This document shows positions 1-12,400 of a DNA stretch of 64,000 nt, in pieces; the stretch's first letter is position 1; the number at the start of each line of letters is the position of its first letter. This DNA is from Spisula solida. Its lineage: Eukaryota > Mollusca > Bivalvia > Venerida > Mactridae. Where the stretch lies: contig OX365947.1 of the NCBI GenBank assembly GCA_947247005.1, positions 1,998,530-2,062,529 of the forward strand, read 5' to 3'. A model generated the notes under the pieces. That model was not told where the DNA came from and did no database searches. It was given only the letters and a program-made list of their open reading frames with translations. A program made the translations under genes and the position numbers.

Positions 1-839
1 ACTTCATTTGACAGAGAATTGACTGGATCCTCGACCTTCTATCTGCATAATTCAACAGCTGATGTGTATAAAATTAAGCATGAAAATCTCAAAATTGTGA
101 AAAAAATAAGCGCGGTAGGCCGGTAGCTTTCAAATTGGGAAAACTATACACGATAATTTGACTTACGAATTTTATCAACAAATTGTTAAATAAGTTCATG
201 TATAACAAACCAATTTTCAAGACACATAATTGCATATTATGACTCCCTTGCTCCATATAATATTTATGCTTATAAATAAAACCTCGTATTTGTCCATTAA
301 AAGGTATTATCATAAGACATGTTTTCAGTGTTCAACAATATCAAAGATCATAAATCAATTCCGATAATTCCATGACAATAGACAATAGACATTTAGAATT
401 TTAAGTCTCTGAATAGATATTAACACTGAATGGTAATCCTCCTAATATGACTCTGGAGACCAAACAAAACTGTATATGTTGTTAATTTTATCAAGGGAAA
501 CAACCAGCACTAATTTTACCCGCTGATCCTAAAAATATCCGAAATATAATTTACGGAGCGAAGTTCCGGGTACGAATTGTTTTGAGTACGAACAAAATAT
601 TCAGGACGAACGGTGGGAAGTGGTACGAAAGTGTTGAGTATGAAACGTTAGCGAAGAATTTATCCAACGATAAAACGATCTAAACTCGTGTTTAATACTA
701 TTTTAATCGTGTTGCGTGTACATTTTTATCGTAGGGACGGGTTTTAAGGATAATTTTGTAGAAAGGATTTCGACTTGCCCGGGCCGACATACGTCAGCCA
801 TCTTTTTGCATAAGAAAATTATCGGTTGCGTAATAAATC

Positions 840-945
840 CCGATCAGGAATAGAATAGAATAAATTTTATTTCCAATCATGGGCCCTCTCGGGCATATAA
901 ATCACACAATAACAGATGTGCAATGTACAAGAACATAATATATAT
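840..945 (-). mobile_element. Reverse-oriented LINE 3' tail fragment
   Basis: Begins with AGAATAGAATAAATTTTATT and continues CATGGGCCCTCTCGGGCATA, the reversed form of a LINE 3' UTR ending in a short tandem tail. No protein part is present. Confidence 0.35.
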
Positions 946-969
946 ATACATGTATATAAAAACACAGGC

Positions 970-1240
970 GTTGGTTAACACCCGAAATTCCGTAATCCTG
1001 ACACATTAACCATAAAACTAACCTATTTTCGTTCAAGAAAAATTTGAAATCTCGTAACGACCGGTTTGTTAGTCTGGTTCACGACATTCTTACAAAATGC
1101 ATCTTTTTTTTTTTTTTTTTTTGAAATAGTAAACCATCGAGAACAGGTCACGTGCCCCTCCATGGACTTTTTACTTCGAGCTATCCAATATACCTGCTCG
1201 CTCAAGCTCGCAGGTAATGATAAGCCATTGCTTACCCACC
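970..1240 (+). repeat. Dispersed repeat C, copy 1
   Basis: Landmarks TCTGGTTCACGACATTCTTA, GAACAGGTCACGTGCCCCTC and ..CGCAGGTAATGA. Shared with 8770-8925 and 48700-48955; contains a T17-type homopolymer. Confidence 0.5.
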
Positions 1241-1377
1241 AACCAACTATCATACGCTTTAAAGCTGAGTATTGTTGTCTTTCATGATAAATCGCGTGCA
1301 ACTGTTTGTGAAACACATGCTACGTTTTGTTTAAACGGGTCACAGGTACAGTTATAATGGATTTGTGTTGGTTATAT

Positions 1378-1532
1378 ACTGTAAACCTAGAAATTAAGTC
1401 GCCGCGAAAGTGCTAAAACATTAATATGGACACTGCAGGAAACTTTAAAACGCGAACATTTGTAGTCGCGAATATGCCCACGATTAGCAAAACGCGAAAG
1501 TTAGTATTCGTGAAAGTAAATTGGTTTACAGT
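1378..1532. mobile_element. Short TIR element with ACTGTAAACC ends
   Basis: Starts ACTGTAAACC and ends GGTTTACAGT. The interior is CGCGAAAGT-rich (three near copies), as in small MITEs of molluscs. Confidence 0.55.
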
Positions 1533-2221
1533 ACTTCAGCATGTAAAAAGGTATGTCTTTAAGAACTGCTGTCATAGGTCATTGACCCCTAATTTCTTTT
1601 GTTGAGTGTATTATAGCTCGTTATATCTAACTTATACTAATTTATACCAATGCACCAATTTGTAATTGGACTTTTAACCTTTTCCAAATATATTACATGT
1701 GCTCAAATTTTGATAAAGGTCAAGAAATCAATATGCATGTAATTTGAACGATTCCTGAACAAAACCAATAAGAAACGTTGTGTGCGTAATAAAATATCAT
1801 CTAATCTGCTGCGTATGATTTTGGAAATGCAAGTGTTGCATCTAGTATGAATTGACATTATATTGTTCTTTTCCAAGTAAATGATAAGCCCTAAGGGACA
1901 TTTGTGTCTATTTTGCTATTCTCATATTGTGAAAACACATTTTGCCAAATATGGAGCTTATTCTTTCACCAGAAAGACTTGAATGCAGCACAAACATTGT
2001 AGACATCAAACGTGAAGCATTCTTTATTCGCTTACAATATTGCAGATGTAACATTATGTTTTTGAAAATTCAATCAGTCCATCTTATTAAACAAGAACAA
2101 TTTGTTGAGCCTTATTAAATTTTAAGTAGTTTACAAACTTTCAAGCGATAGTTGCATGATATAAAGGGAATTTAACCTCTCATTGAAAACACAAGGTTTT
2201 TAAAATCAGTATGTATAAAAA

Positions 2222-2478
2222 GCTCAGATAATTTGACATGATCCTGACCTTTATGCATGAATATATTACAAGGTACTTGCGTTGAATATATAGATTTCCG
2301 CGAGCAAATCGTGCAATATCGGTCCTTTAAATTTGTGTTGGTATTATACCTCGAGCGTCTTCGTGATACTTCCCGATTATGAAAACATACAACCGGGATT
2401 ATAAATATAGACACTATATCAGCTGTTAAATTGTGCTAATTAAAGTTCGAGAGTCGTGTCAAATTCTCTGGACTATAT
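2222..2478 (+). repeat. Dispersed repeat D, copy 1
   Basis: CTGACCTTTATGCATGAATA, GCAATATCGGTCCTTT and GAAAACATACAACCGGG are shared in order with 29977-30228 at high identity over about 255 bases. Confidence 0.6.
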
Positions 2479-3010
2479 CTCCCGTGTACCATACATGGTG
2501 TATTTATACATGTACTAAATGTTTGCAAACATTGTTTGTCCTTTAAGTAGTGTGGACATACCACGTGGTACGTGACGTAGTTTTGGCTAAGAACGCAAGT
2601 AGAAACATGTTAACATGGCCGTAACTAGGAATTTTCAAAAGGGGGTGCGAAATCTAGCCTTGAAGAGGTGACGGGGATGTTTGGAGGAGGGGATGTAGAG
2701 CTACCTGTCCTGCTGACTGCGGTTGTGGCTCATTGCACGGTACATTCATTATGCAAACGATCCGACCTAGAAAGATGTACATTGTTGATCTGAGATGCAT
2801 ACTATACCACACAAACTCGTTCTTTTATTGACACTATTCATAGACAGTTATTGGGCGAGCAAGCGAGAAAAAATGCCATGTTTATCTCGGTGAGATGTGC
2901 ATAAACTCGTTCTTCAATTGTCACTAAATTACGGAGCGAGCTAGAAAAAATGAATTGCTTATCTGAGCTGCGTGGAATACATAATGCGTTCTTTACTTGA
3001 TGCCATTAAA

Positions 3011-3153
3011 GAAATAAAAATCTGTTCGTGTATTTTGTCGGTAAATAAAACACGGGTAGGAGTTCGGATGCGGAAAAATTAAATCACGAGTGCGTAGCAC
3101 GAGAGTGCCCGTGTTTTATTCACCGACAAAATACAAGAACAGAGTTTTTATTT
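3011..3153. repeat. Foldback element (hairpin)
   Basis: The arm AATAAAAATCTGTTCGTGTA, then TTTTGTCGGTAAATAAAACA, is matched in reverse by TGTTTTATTCACCGACAAAA, then TACAAGAACAGAG. The centre contains CGAGTGCGTAGCACGAG. Confidence 0.6.
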
Positions 3154-3357
3154 CGATTCTAAATACGATAATATCCCGTACTATTTAACTGCGCGTATTC
3201 CATTTTCACCCATTTGACATTGAACATAATTCCACGCTGAAATTGAGTGGCTTATTAGCTGGTACAATTACCTCCATCGTTAATGAAAACGACATTCGTA
3301 ATTTTCTGAAGGGAATAACACATTTTAAACATTGAAACAATTTTAATAACACGAGTA

Positions 3358-3460
3358 CAGTAGAACTTCGATGCCTCGAACTACCTTCGGACCGGGATAA
3401 TATTTCGAGGCATATAGGGTGTTCGAGGCAAGTGCTGTTTGAGGCATCGAAGTTCTACTG
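3358..3460. mobile_element. Pogo/Tigger-type MITE
   Basis: Terminal inverted repeats CAGTAGAACTTCGATGCCTC at both ends with TA flanks, and almost nothing inside. The ends are those of pogo-family MITEs. Confidence 0.7.
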
Positions 3461-4186
3461 TATATGGTATCTATTTCATGAAATGAAAAATATAAATGAA
3501 TTGATTATCACCCCCCTAATTACGACCATGGTTAACAAAAAGTTAAAACAACCGTAAGTATTCATTCCCGTCTTGAGCGTCGAGGATATCTCGTTAAAAT
3601 CGGTCACAGAATAAAAAACATAGGGTTGTTTTTAACTAGCGCTCAATGTGTGTTTTGCATTGCAAACATTTGTTCTGTCTTTGCTGGCCCATATTTGTTT
3701 ATGGATATATCGCATGAATTATAAAATGATGCTGACTGGCAGACTGCCAATGCTGTCTTTGCTAACGAAACTAGTTTGTTCGATTTTTAATTACCTTTAA
3801 TCATATAAGCACATGATACAGTTAATTTCGAAAAGAAAACGATGTTTCGCAATTAAATGGTAAAACGCTTGTGAAATATATGTTGGTATAGGCCGTTTAT
3901 TCAGGTTTGTCACTTGTATACAAACAATGCAATATCATAACATCGCATTAATATTATTTCAAACAACTTATTTGGAGAAAAGGGCAGAGCAACCTGAATA
4001 CCTTATTCACTATTCCACATACTAATACCCACACTATCTATAAAACAAGACATTAATAATTGAAATTGCGATGTTAACGAGCAATTTTGTGATATTTCAA
4101 AGCAGTCAATAATGATAGCGATTCAGACTCGACAACCGACAATGATATTGATTCATGTGTAACTGACTTCTATGAAGCATAACTAG

Positions 4187-4587
4187 TAAATGAAGATAGA
4201 TTTTGTATTCCACATATTTCTGTTGATTTTGTTTTCAAACAACTCCAGTCGCTGGATATTTCAACAACAACGGGCATTGATAACATGAATGCTAAGTTCA
4301 TAAAAATGTCATCACAAATCATTGCAGCTATATTGTCAAACATCTTTAACAGTAGTATCCGAAGACAATATGTACAGAAGCCTTTTAAATATGCCAAAGT
4401 TGTTCCTATTTATAAAAAATACAGACCTATTTCAGTTCTTCAAATTCTATCACTCATTCTAGAAAGACATATAAGCATTCATTTAAAATGTTTTCTTGAA
4501 ATTATTGGTCTTATTTATTCTAAACAATCTGGTTTCCGTGCCAACCATTCCCGCCAAACTGCTCTTATTGGCTTAATACTGGATTAA
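4187..4587 (+). pseudogene. Non-LTR retrotransposon (LINE) reverse transcriptase fragment
   Basis: Open plus-strand frame reading FKQLQSLDISTTTGIDNMNA, then KVVPIYKKYRPISVLQILSL and SKQSGFRANHSRQTALIGLI. These are the N-terminal fingers and palm-entry motifs of LINE reverse transcriptases (TGxDxxxxKFIK, RPISVLP..SKxxE, SGFRxxHSCxTAL). The catalytic part (YADD) is missing and the frame stops at 4587, so this is a dead 5'- and 3'-truncated copy. Confidence 0.75.
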
Positions 4588-4724
4588 TGCTATTAACAAT
4601 GAAATAGTGGAATCCTTGAATATCCGTGCTAATTATCCGTTGTCAGAGTTGTTATTTTAACTAATCAAAACATTCTGACGGTACACTAACGAAAACACAC
4701 GAGGAATAACTAGCTCCAGGTCAA

Positions 4725-5365
4725 ATGTTCTTAGCTGTAGTATGATACGTCGCAGAGCCAAACGTTGAGAATTACCCCATTTCTGACAGCACTGTTGTAA
4801 AAATAGATTTTTCCGCGGGATACGTAACAGTACCAAATAGAGAGAACTATCCCACTTCTGACACCAATGCTGTGGAAATAGTTTTAGCCGTAGTATACGT
4901 TACATTGCCAAACGCTATTAATTATCCTACATCTGACATCATTGTTGTGGAATTAGTTTTTGCTCCATTATATTCTACAGTACCACAAGCTGTAAATAAT
5001 CCAACTTCTGACACCCAATTGGTGTGGAATTAGTGTTGGCCGCGGTATACGTACGTCACAGTACCAAATGTTGAGATGTGCCACACTTCTGACACCATTA
5101 CTGTGGAAATAGTTTTAGCCGTGGTATACGTCACAGTTCTAAACGCCATGAATTATCCAACTTCAGACACCATTGCTGTGGAAATAGTATTTGCCGCGGT
5201 ATACATCACAGCTTAAACGCCATGAATTATCCAACTTCAGACACCATTGCTGTGGAAATAGTATTTGCCGCGGTATACATCACAGCTCTAAACGCCATGA
5301 ATTACCACACTTCTGACACCATTGCTGTGGAATTAGTTTTTGCCGCACTATACGTTACCAGTACA
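4725..5365 (+). repeat. Degenerate 75-bp tandem array
   Basis: About eight to nine units of roughly 75-77 bp with core ACTTCTGACACCATTGCTGT and GGTATACGTCACAGTACCAA. The last two are nearly identical and in frame (TSDTIAVEIVFAAVYITALN), but older units are interrupted by stops and indels. Starts 100 bases past the GPCR stop codon. Confidence 0.75.
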
Positions 5366-5466
5366 GTGCCGAATGGTCGTGTTGCTGCCAACACAAACAT
5401 AAACTTTAACAATAGAGACACATGGACTGTCGGCATGATAATTTCATAATCAACACTTTTCATTAA

Positions 5467-6422
5467 TTAGGTTTCACACATCTCTTTCGTTTTCGCAACA
5501 TCGTTCTCATTATAATACCGAGTGTTGTCATGGTTTTGGATAATGTTAGCGTACATAGGAAAGAACTCGTTCATATTTTGTCTAGACGATGCACATCTTG
5601 AAGTGCAAACAAATTTCTCATGCTCGAAATACTTCTCGGTCAGCACGATATGGCTATGTTCGTGTATAGGTTTAGTTAAATGCTTGTCGAAACTTCGTCT
5701 AGGCTTGCTTGATACTAGTTGTGCCGTATACTTCCGCTTTGTGAACAAAATTCGTAGCGCCGATTTAAATTTAGTCGATACGAAATTGTAAATGATTGGA
5801 TTAATTGCATGGTTGAAGTAAAAGAACATTCTGGCTGAATATGTAATATTGAATATTTTTTGCATTCCTAGTTTATGGATGTCGAATATGTCGGCGAACG
5901 TAAACCACATGCTGACAACTCTGTACGGTAGATGGAAGATGAAGAATAGTAACACTAAACATATAATGATATTCATAACTTGGACACGAAGTTTATGTCT
6001 ATGACGAGTTTGTTGGGAATTACTTAAACTTTCGGTGCAGGTTTCGCTCTTTGGTGACCTGAGAATGTAACATATCCGGCAATATAAAATCATCAAAATC
6101 AGGAACGGTATGAGAAAATAGAGCACGCACAGCGCTACAACATAAAACCTGTTCCAGTATGACGTCATAGGTAGACGACACACTTTGATTGGTGTGCCGT
6201 CTTTATGGCTAGAATCTCTGTATTCGGCGATAAAAAACCACGGTATATTACACACGGCGCATATAGTCCAAATCACCGGTACAGCTTTAGCATTTTTCAA
6301 AACATTGTCCCGGATACCCCTCAAAGGTTGACAGACAACACGGTATCGCTCCACACTGATGGCGATCAACGTTAGTACAGACGCATGAACCACAGTGTTC
6401 TCCAAGAATGGTACAACGGAGC
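5467..6422 (-). CDS. GPCR exon 2 (TM3 to C-terminus)
   Basis: The acceptor TTTTATTTCAG sits just above 6422. The two first exon bases complete the Cys107 codon left open by exon 1, giving DSMCSVVPFLENTVVHAS, a continuous TM3 entry. The exon encodes ERY, loop 2 with its Cys, TM4-TM7 and a C-terminal tail of about 100 residues with Cys and many Ser/Thr/His. The frame stops at 5467 with GET ending MCET. No coding is seen between the two exons that would fit in this phase. Confidence 0.92.
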
Positions 6423-9400
6423 CTGAAATAAAAGAGTTACCATTACATGTATATAAAAGCCGCCAGTATAACAGCGTAACAATACCACGGACTTTTGGCT
6501 ACAGGTCCAAAGTCACTACAATAAATCGACAGGTTTAATATGAATTATATAATTTTTTATAAGGTACGTTCTTTTTGGTGATTTAATTTAAGATATCAAA
6601 TATATGCTCAGCAATAAAGTAAATTATATTTTGAAAGTAAAATTAATCTTTTATGGAGATTGTTATCCACAATTAGTTAAAATAAAGCAAGATAAGGTTA
6701 ACTTAACTTTTTGGCCACAATTATTTTTTGTAAGACTTAAATGGGCATGCCCAGAATCTTGAGTGTCTTGATTTGCATACAACAAAATTGCGTTTATCAC
6801 TAGGAAAACCAACTTTTACCGAAAAGTCAAAGAAGAATTTGACTTATGAATTTACTATATAACGCGCGCTTCGATAATTTATATATCGATTTGAATAAAA
6901 GGCGGTCAGCCTTTTATTGACGACAACACTATTTAGTTATTCTTGAAATGCTTTTTTTAAAAAAAACTAGTGGGTTCTTCGTAACTTTTTACAGGGTTTT
7001 CATTATTTGACTTAGGTATTAAAATGATACCAATTTGATTGCTATTCGAGACACTTCAGTTCCAGGGCATGCCCCTTAAATGGTCAAATCTAATAGATAG
7101 TTTCATACTCGCTACCATTAAGTTGTTTGTACTACAACTTTATGATTTAGCTCAATGTTTTCCAAAATGTTAATTAGCGTTTGGCAATGATTATGTGATG
7201 TATATAAAGGATGTTAAAAAAGTTCGTTCTCAATGTTTGAGTTTCAATATTTTATTTTTCTGACCTCAGAAGAGTTGAAATCCAGAAGGTTCTACCATTG
7301 TTCTAATCTATCTGACATTAAATGAAGCTATAAGAGTAAGAAATTAACATTGTCTACTGTGTACATAGCTCAAATAAAACTTTATATCAATTTAAATTTT
7401 GAGAACAAACTTTTTTAACACCCTGTATATACTATTATGTCAAGTAGATAATAATTACAACGTACTGCTTAATATTTATTAGTGTTGGCTTTTTCATCGT
7501 CTCTTAGATGTCATATTATGCTTTAAATGGCTATTTTCAAAAATCAATAACTTGGCAACCTGTCTGCAAAATGATGCATTTAGAGCACTTTAGTTGAGTC
7601 TCAAAGGTGGAAAACACCATAAGATGAAAGAACACGATATAAAGCATCCAGATGGTTTGTTAACAAATTAACGAAATGTAAACAATAAATGCATACTTTA
7701 AAGTCTAAGGGGAGCAACTCTTGCAAAATTAGTATTTTGTATTCCATACATTTTACAAATGTGATTTTTGGCATACTATTTCGACAGATATAGTAAACAT
7801 TCTGTCGTCAACTATATGTCATTTGTGAAAAACATCCTAATTCTTTGTATAAGTATATTTACTGAATGATCGGGAACATAGTTTTGGGAGAGATAATGTG
7901 ACTTCCAGCATGAAATGTTTTAAACTCTGCAAATCGTTTAAAGAAATCTATATACGTAGAATAGGTGTTTCCGTGCTATCCACTGGGCATGTTAAAGAAC
8001 CAAGGAGTCTTTTCGAAAAGAGAAATGTCTCGCTTCAGGATCCCTTGTATCACCCAACTGTCTCTCTTCCGTTCAAGTCAGGGACAAACTATTCAGGTAG
8101 TCCGTCCACGGTACTGACTCTTGGAAATGCTTTGTACAAGGATAATATAATATCGGACAGGGAAGGTAGCATTCAAGTCTGAGATTCTATTATCATCTGT
8201 TAGTTCATACCCTTGTTACCCAGATAAGCCAACATGATTGGATAATTACAACATGATTACAACATGGCGGATGTGTGTTTATGTGTCCATCCCATTTTCG
8301 GCCAATTTGTCTAGTAATTTCTACGAGTTTCTTCTGATGCTGCATGAAGACAGAATGGTTAGTTGCTTTCATGAAACTGAAACTATTTTACAAACTGGCC
8401 GAAAATGGGATGTGCAAGTATACCTAAACATACATTCGCCATATTGTAATCCTGTTGTGATTATCCAATCATACTGTTTATCTGGATAACATGGGTGGTT
8501 ATGCAACCTTTAACATGAATGTAAATTTGCATTTGCCGAAACGTAACCACAATGTCACTCGAACATACTAGCTACTTCAGCATACTGATGTCAGAAAGAA
8601 ATGTTTTTTATTAACATTTATCTTAATGTATAAAAGCAAGAAATGGACTATTGACAGTAATGTAATCAAACAGGCAATGTTATCATCAATTATAGCGTAT
8701 TTCTGCGTTCTTCGGTAAATAAACTATTGCAATGCGACAAAGATCGATGTAATCAGCATGGAATAATATTATTAGTCTGGTTCACGACATTCTTACAAAA
8801 TGCTTGCTTTTTTGGACTTTTTTAAGAATCGTAAACCATTGAGAACAGGCCACGTGCCCCTCCACAGTCGATTCACTTACAGCGTTCAAAGGAGCTGAGA
8901 CCAGCAGGTAATAATGGTAGATAGAAGGCGAATAACCGAATGCTATCGTTAGACAAACCATATTTGTTAACAGTGGTAAAACTATGACGATCGTAAAAGA
9001 CAATAAACATCGGTCAGGAAATACAGCACTTAACGGAAACAGCTACATCACTCGTTAGGCACTAAAATGAACACCCAATAAAAAAAGCAAATTAAAGAAC
9101 ACGTTACGATGAGAAACATACTGAACAAGATATTACTTAAAATAACACGACTCAGACCAGCCAGCTAGCTGTCGCCACAGACAGCCAGTTAAAGCCCCAA
9201 GATCTCTCCCGAAACTTGTTTCAGATCATCCAGCAAATAGACTAAATACAAGGAATTAGGATGTTTTTTCACAAATGACCAATAATTGACGACATGACGT
9301 AAACTATACCTGTCGAAATAGTGCGCCAAAAATCACATCTAGAAAAATGTACGGAGGACAAATTAATTATGTATTTATTGCTTTTATTTCGTTATTTTGT

Positions 9401-12400
9401 TTTGTTCCATCTTATGGTGTTTTCCGTCTTTGGGACTTAACTGAAATGCTCAAAATTCATCATTCTGCCGATAGGTTACCAAGTTAGTGCTTTCTGAAAA
9501 TAGCAACTACCGGTAGCTATCAATGTATGTGTTGTGTTAATAACTGTGCCCAATAAGTGTTAATAATAGGTTTGCGATACTGTGATGAAATTGGTAAGTT
9601 GTCACTTCCAAGACCTCTAGAGGAATCAGAAGATAACGCTGATTCTTTAAACGTCTCCAATTATTTATTACCCCAAGTATGGGAAATTCGGTCAGTGAAT
9701 TGCACGCTCCGATTGGGCTTCACTTATAACATTTGTTTTGTTCCAAATGATTCCTTCGGCGTCCTTCTTGTAGTTGATAGTACAGAACTCCTTAATTTTA
9801 CAAAGCACTTTTTTAATTTGCGTTCAAATTTAAGTTCTTTATTGTTTTCTTTATCAAATAGTGGACATAGATATGTGGTTTGGAGTACATGTAAGTCTAT
9901 AACTGAATTAGTATTGGTATTACAGATCCCTTTGTGGTTAACGTATAAAGATGTTTTTATTACTATCAGTCATGTTTCTAAAGAATGTTAAAACTTAAAT
10001 CTAAGGTTTTCGTTAGTGCTTTGTTTAAACAGTATCCGGAAGACAAAGTTGCATGAACTAGTATCAGCCTTCAAAAGTGTTTCAAAAGTGCAAACGCTGA
10101 ATGACCTAGTTTCACAGCAAAATATAAAATTTATCTTCTGATTTAAAACAAATATCACAATAAGGTATGTACTCATAAACAAACAGAAATACCAAAACAT
10201 CTTCTCCTTAATAAGTCCAATGAAAACTAGGGTTTCTCGAACAGGCTTTTACAGTGCTCACGAGTACATTTCTGTAAAGGATTGCGTGAACAACAACAAT
10301 TACATCGACCCATGGAAGTATTCAAACAGACATCACGACATATTATACGGCTTGCATACTACTAAATATTCAGAAATGGTAAATACTACCGCGCTAACGT
10401 CTAACACGCATGTGAGCTAGAGAGAAACGTACCTACAAAACAGTTTGACATTATTGAAACAGTTCGTAGAAATGTGTGGAATCATAATTAAACCCTTTTA
10501 GCGGCAACTTGATGACGTTAAAATGCCAATTTATACACAATAATTAAGCCAGTTGAAAATAACAAAACCTAAAATTTAGTAAGATAATTTAATTATATCA
10601 AATTTAAGTTTCCTTATTCAATGAAGACGAAAACTGAAACTTAATTTTGAGTAATGAGCAGGGAAAGGGAAGAATTTTAATTAAATTAATTAGGAACAAA
10701 ATAAATTAAAATAGGAGAAACCCCAATGAGATTACTGATGTGACCAATATTGCTGAAACTTAAGTCAGATAATTGATATTATGTTTTGCAAATAATAGAC
10801 CTTAAAAGCTTAGGTCAAAGCAAATAAATTTTTGAAAACAGCGAATACAATAGACTAGTATCGGAAGCAACCCATATTTTAGAGAGGAAAATGGATACAA
10901 TGCACATTTGCTGGCGTAAAATACACCATGATTGTTCAAAACATATGAGCCAGTCTCCAGGAAAACCTGCTATTTTGACAAAAATATTGACTTTAAGATT
11001 TTCCATAGTATTACAGGATAATGTTAAATAAGCAAGTTGCAAAAGAAATTAGGTTAATATCTTGAGTTTTAAGGAAGTTACAGCTGTTTTGGTAGAGTCC
11101 ATATTCGGAGCTTTTTGTGTGACGTCGCAAACGTCATTCAAACGTTATTCGACGTAACTGAAATAAGTATTTCATTATTACACCATTTGATCAATTCTTG
11201 ACATAAACTGTTCAAAATAGTACCAAATTATATTTTGCATTCAGAGAAAGGCTACTTCTGTTTTAAACAACTAAATCCTCGTTTTTCTCAATCGGAGTAC
11301 TTTTTAAAATTGGTCACCATAGCAACGAAGTATGTTGTTTCGACACAATTATTAGGAAAATTTAAAGCTAAAGTATAGTCCTATATGGGTCAATTACTTA
11401 AAATAGAATCAATAGATATGTATTTTTCCTTATTTCAGATCTTTATCAAAATCTTGTTACATAATTATAGTAATTACATAATGTCATTATAGCAGGTTTT
11501 ATTATATGTCATTTTGTGTACTATTAGTCTATAGACGTGTCTCTGTAAAACTGTATTTATTCATTACTGAAAATATATGATAAACTTAAGTTATTGAAAT
11601 ATTTTATCACTAAGCATCCCTGGCATCGGAACTTGACATTTCTGAAATATTCATAATATTTCCCGCTATATCAGACCGTGTGGTTTGCAAAGTATCTGGA
11701 AGTGCCAGGAAGCTGTGTATCAGTGCTATACACCGGGCACATTAAAGAACCAGGCTGTCTATTCGAAATAAGAGCTAGGCGCACTTCTGCAGCGCCGGAC
11801 ATGCCTGTATCTAATGTCTCTCTCTCTCCCTTCAGGGGCTTTCTCTCAGTATGTCCCTCTGGTCAGATCACGCTGCATCTGCAATAGTAGAGGATGCACA
11901 TGCGCCCTTGTGGTTGCAGCACAATAATGTAAAGTGCCTTTGAACGCGCGTTCGCATGAAAAGGGCGCTATATAAAGCTGGTTTATTTTATTTTTTTTAT
12001 TTTTAGAGGCTCTCAAGATTAAATCAATTTTCAAACAGATTGTTTTAACGTTCCTCGTTTTCTCGTGTATGAAGTCAATGACCAATAGAGTGGATGTACA
12101 GTCGATCCATTCCGATCATCTGTCGACAGTATAGAGTACTGCACTAAACCCTAGACAAAAACATTCAATAAACACTGAATAATTATTCCCTAATTATTGC
12201 AGCAGGGCTATATATCACTCAGCCAGGAGCAACGACCTTTCCTTCATGTATCAGACAGCGAATTAATACGAGTTTTATCATGATGACATCTTATTTCTTT
12301 GAAAAGAGACGAAAAATATGAGTACAACCTTTTCCATTTTCTAGTCGTATTTTATGTCTTAATGAAATCAGAAAATGTTGCAAACTCGCAAATTACGACA

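Larger units (their letters stand above)
1533..4186. other. Non-coding stretch downstream of the GPCR
   Basis: Apart from repeat D, the foldback at 3011-3153 and the pogo MITE, I see AT-rich sequence with no coding potential or splice-linked exons. Confidence 0.5.
9193..12260. repeat. Left arm of a large inverted duplication
   Basis: Segments at 10130-10482, 10478-10550, 10575-10725, 11505-11560 and 12005-12260 reappear in mirror order and reverse complement in the right arm (see 14465-19470). Identity is moderate with indels. The SINE at 11655-11995 is an insertion specific to this arm. Confidence 0.7.

Noticed and set aside
9557..9991. 144-codon plus-strand frame
   Set aside because: No recognisable domain; the 3' continuation contains a piece of dispersed repeat F and it lies in the GPCR intron. 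Most likely chance.
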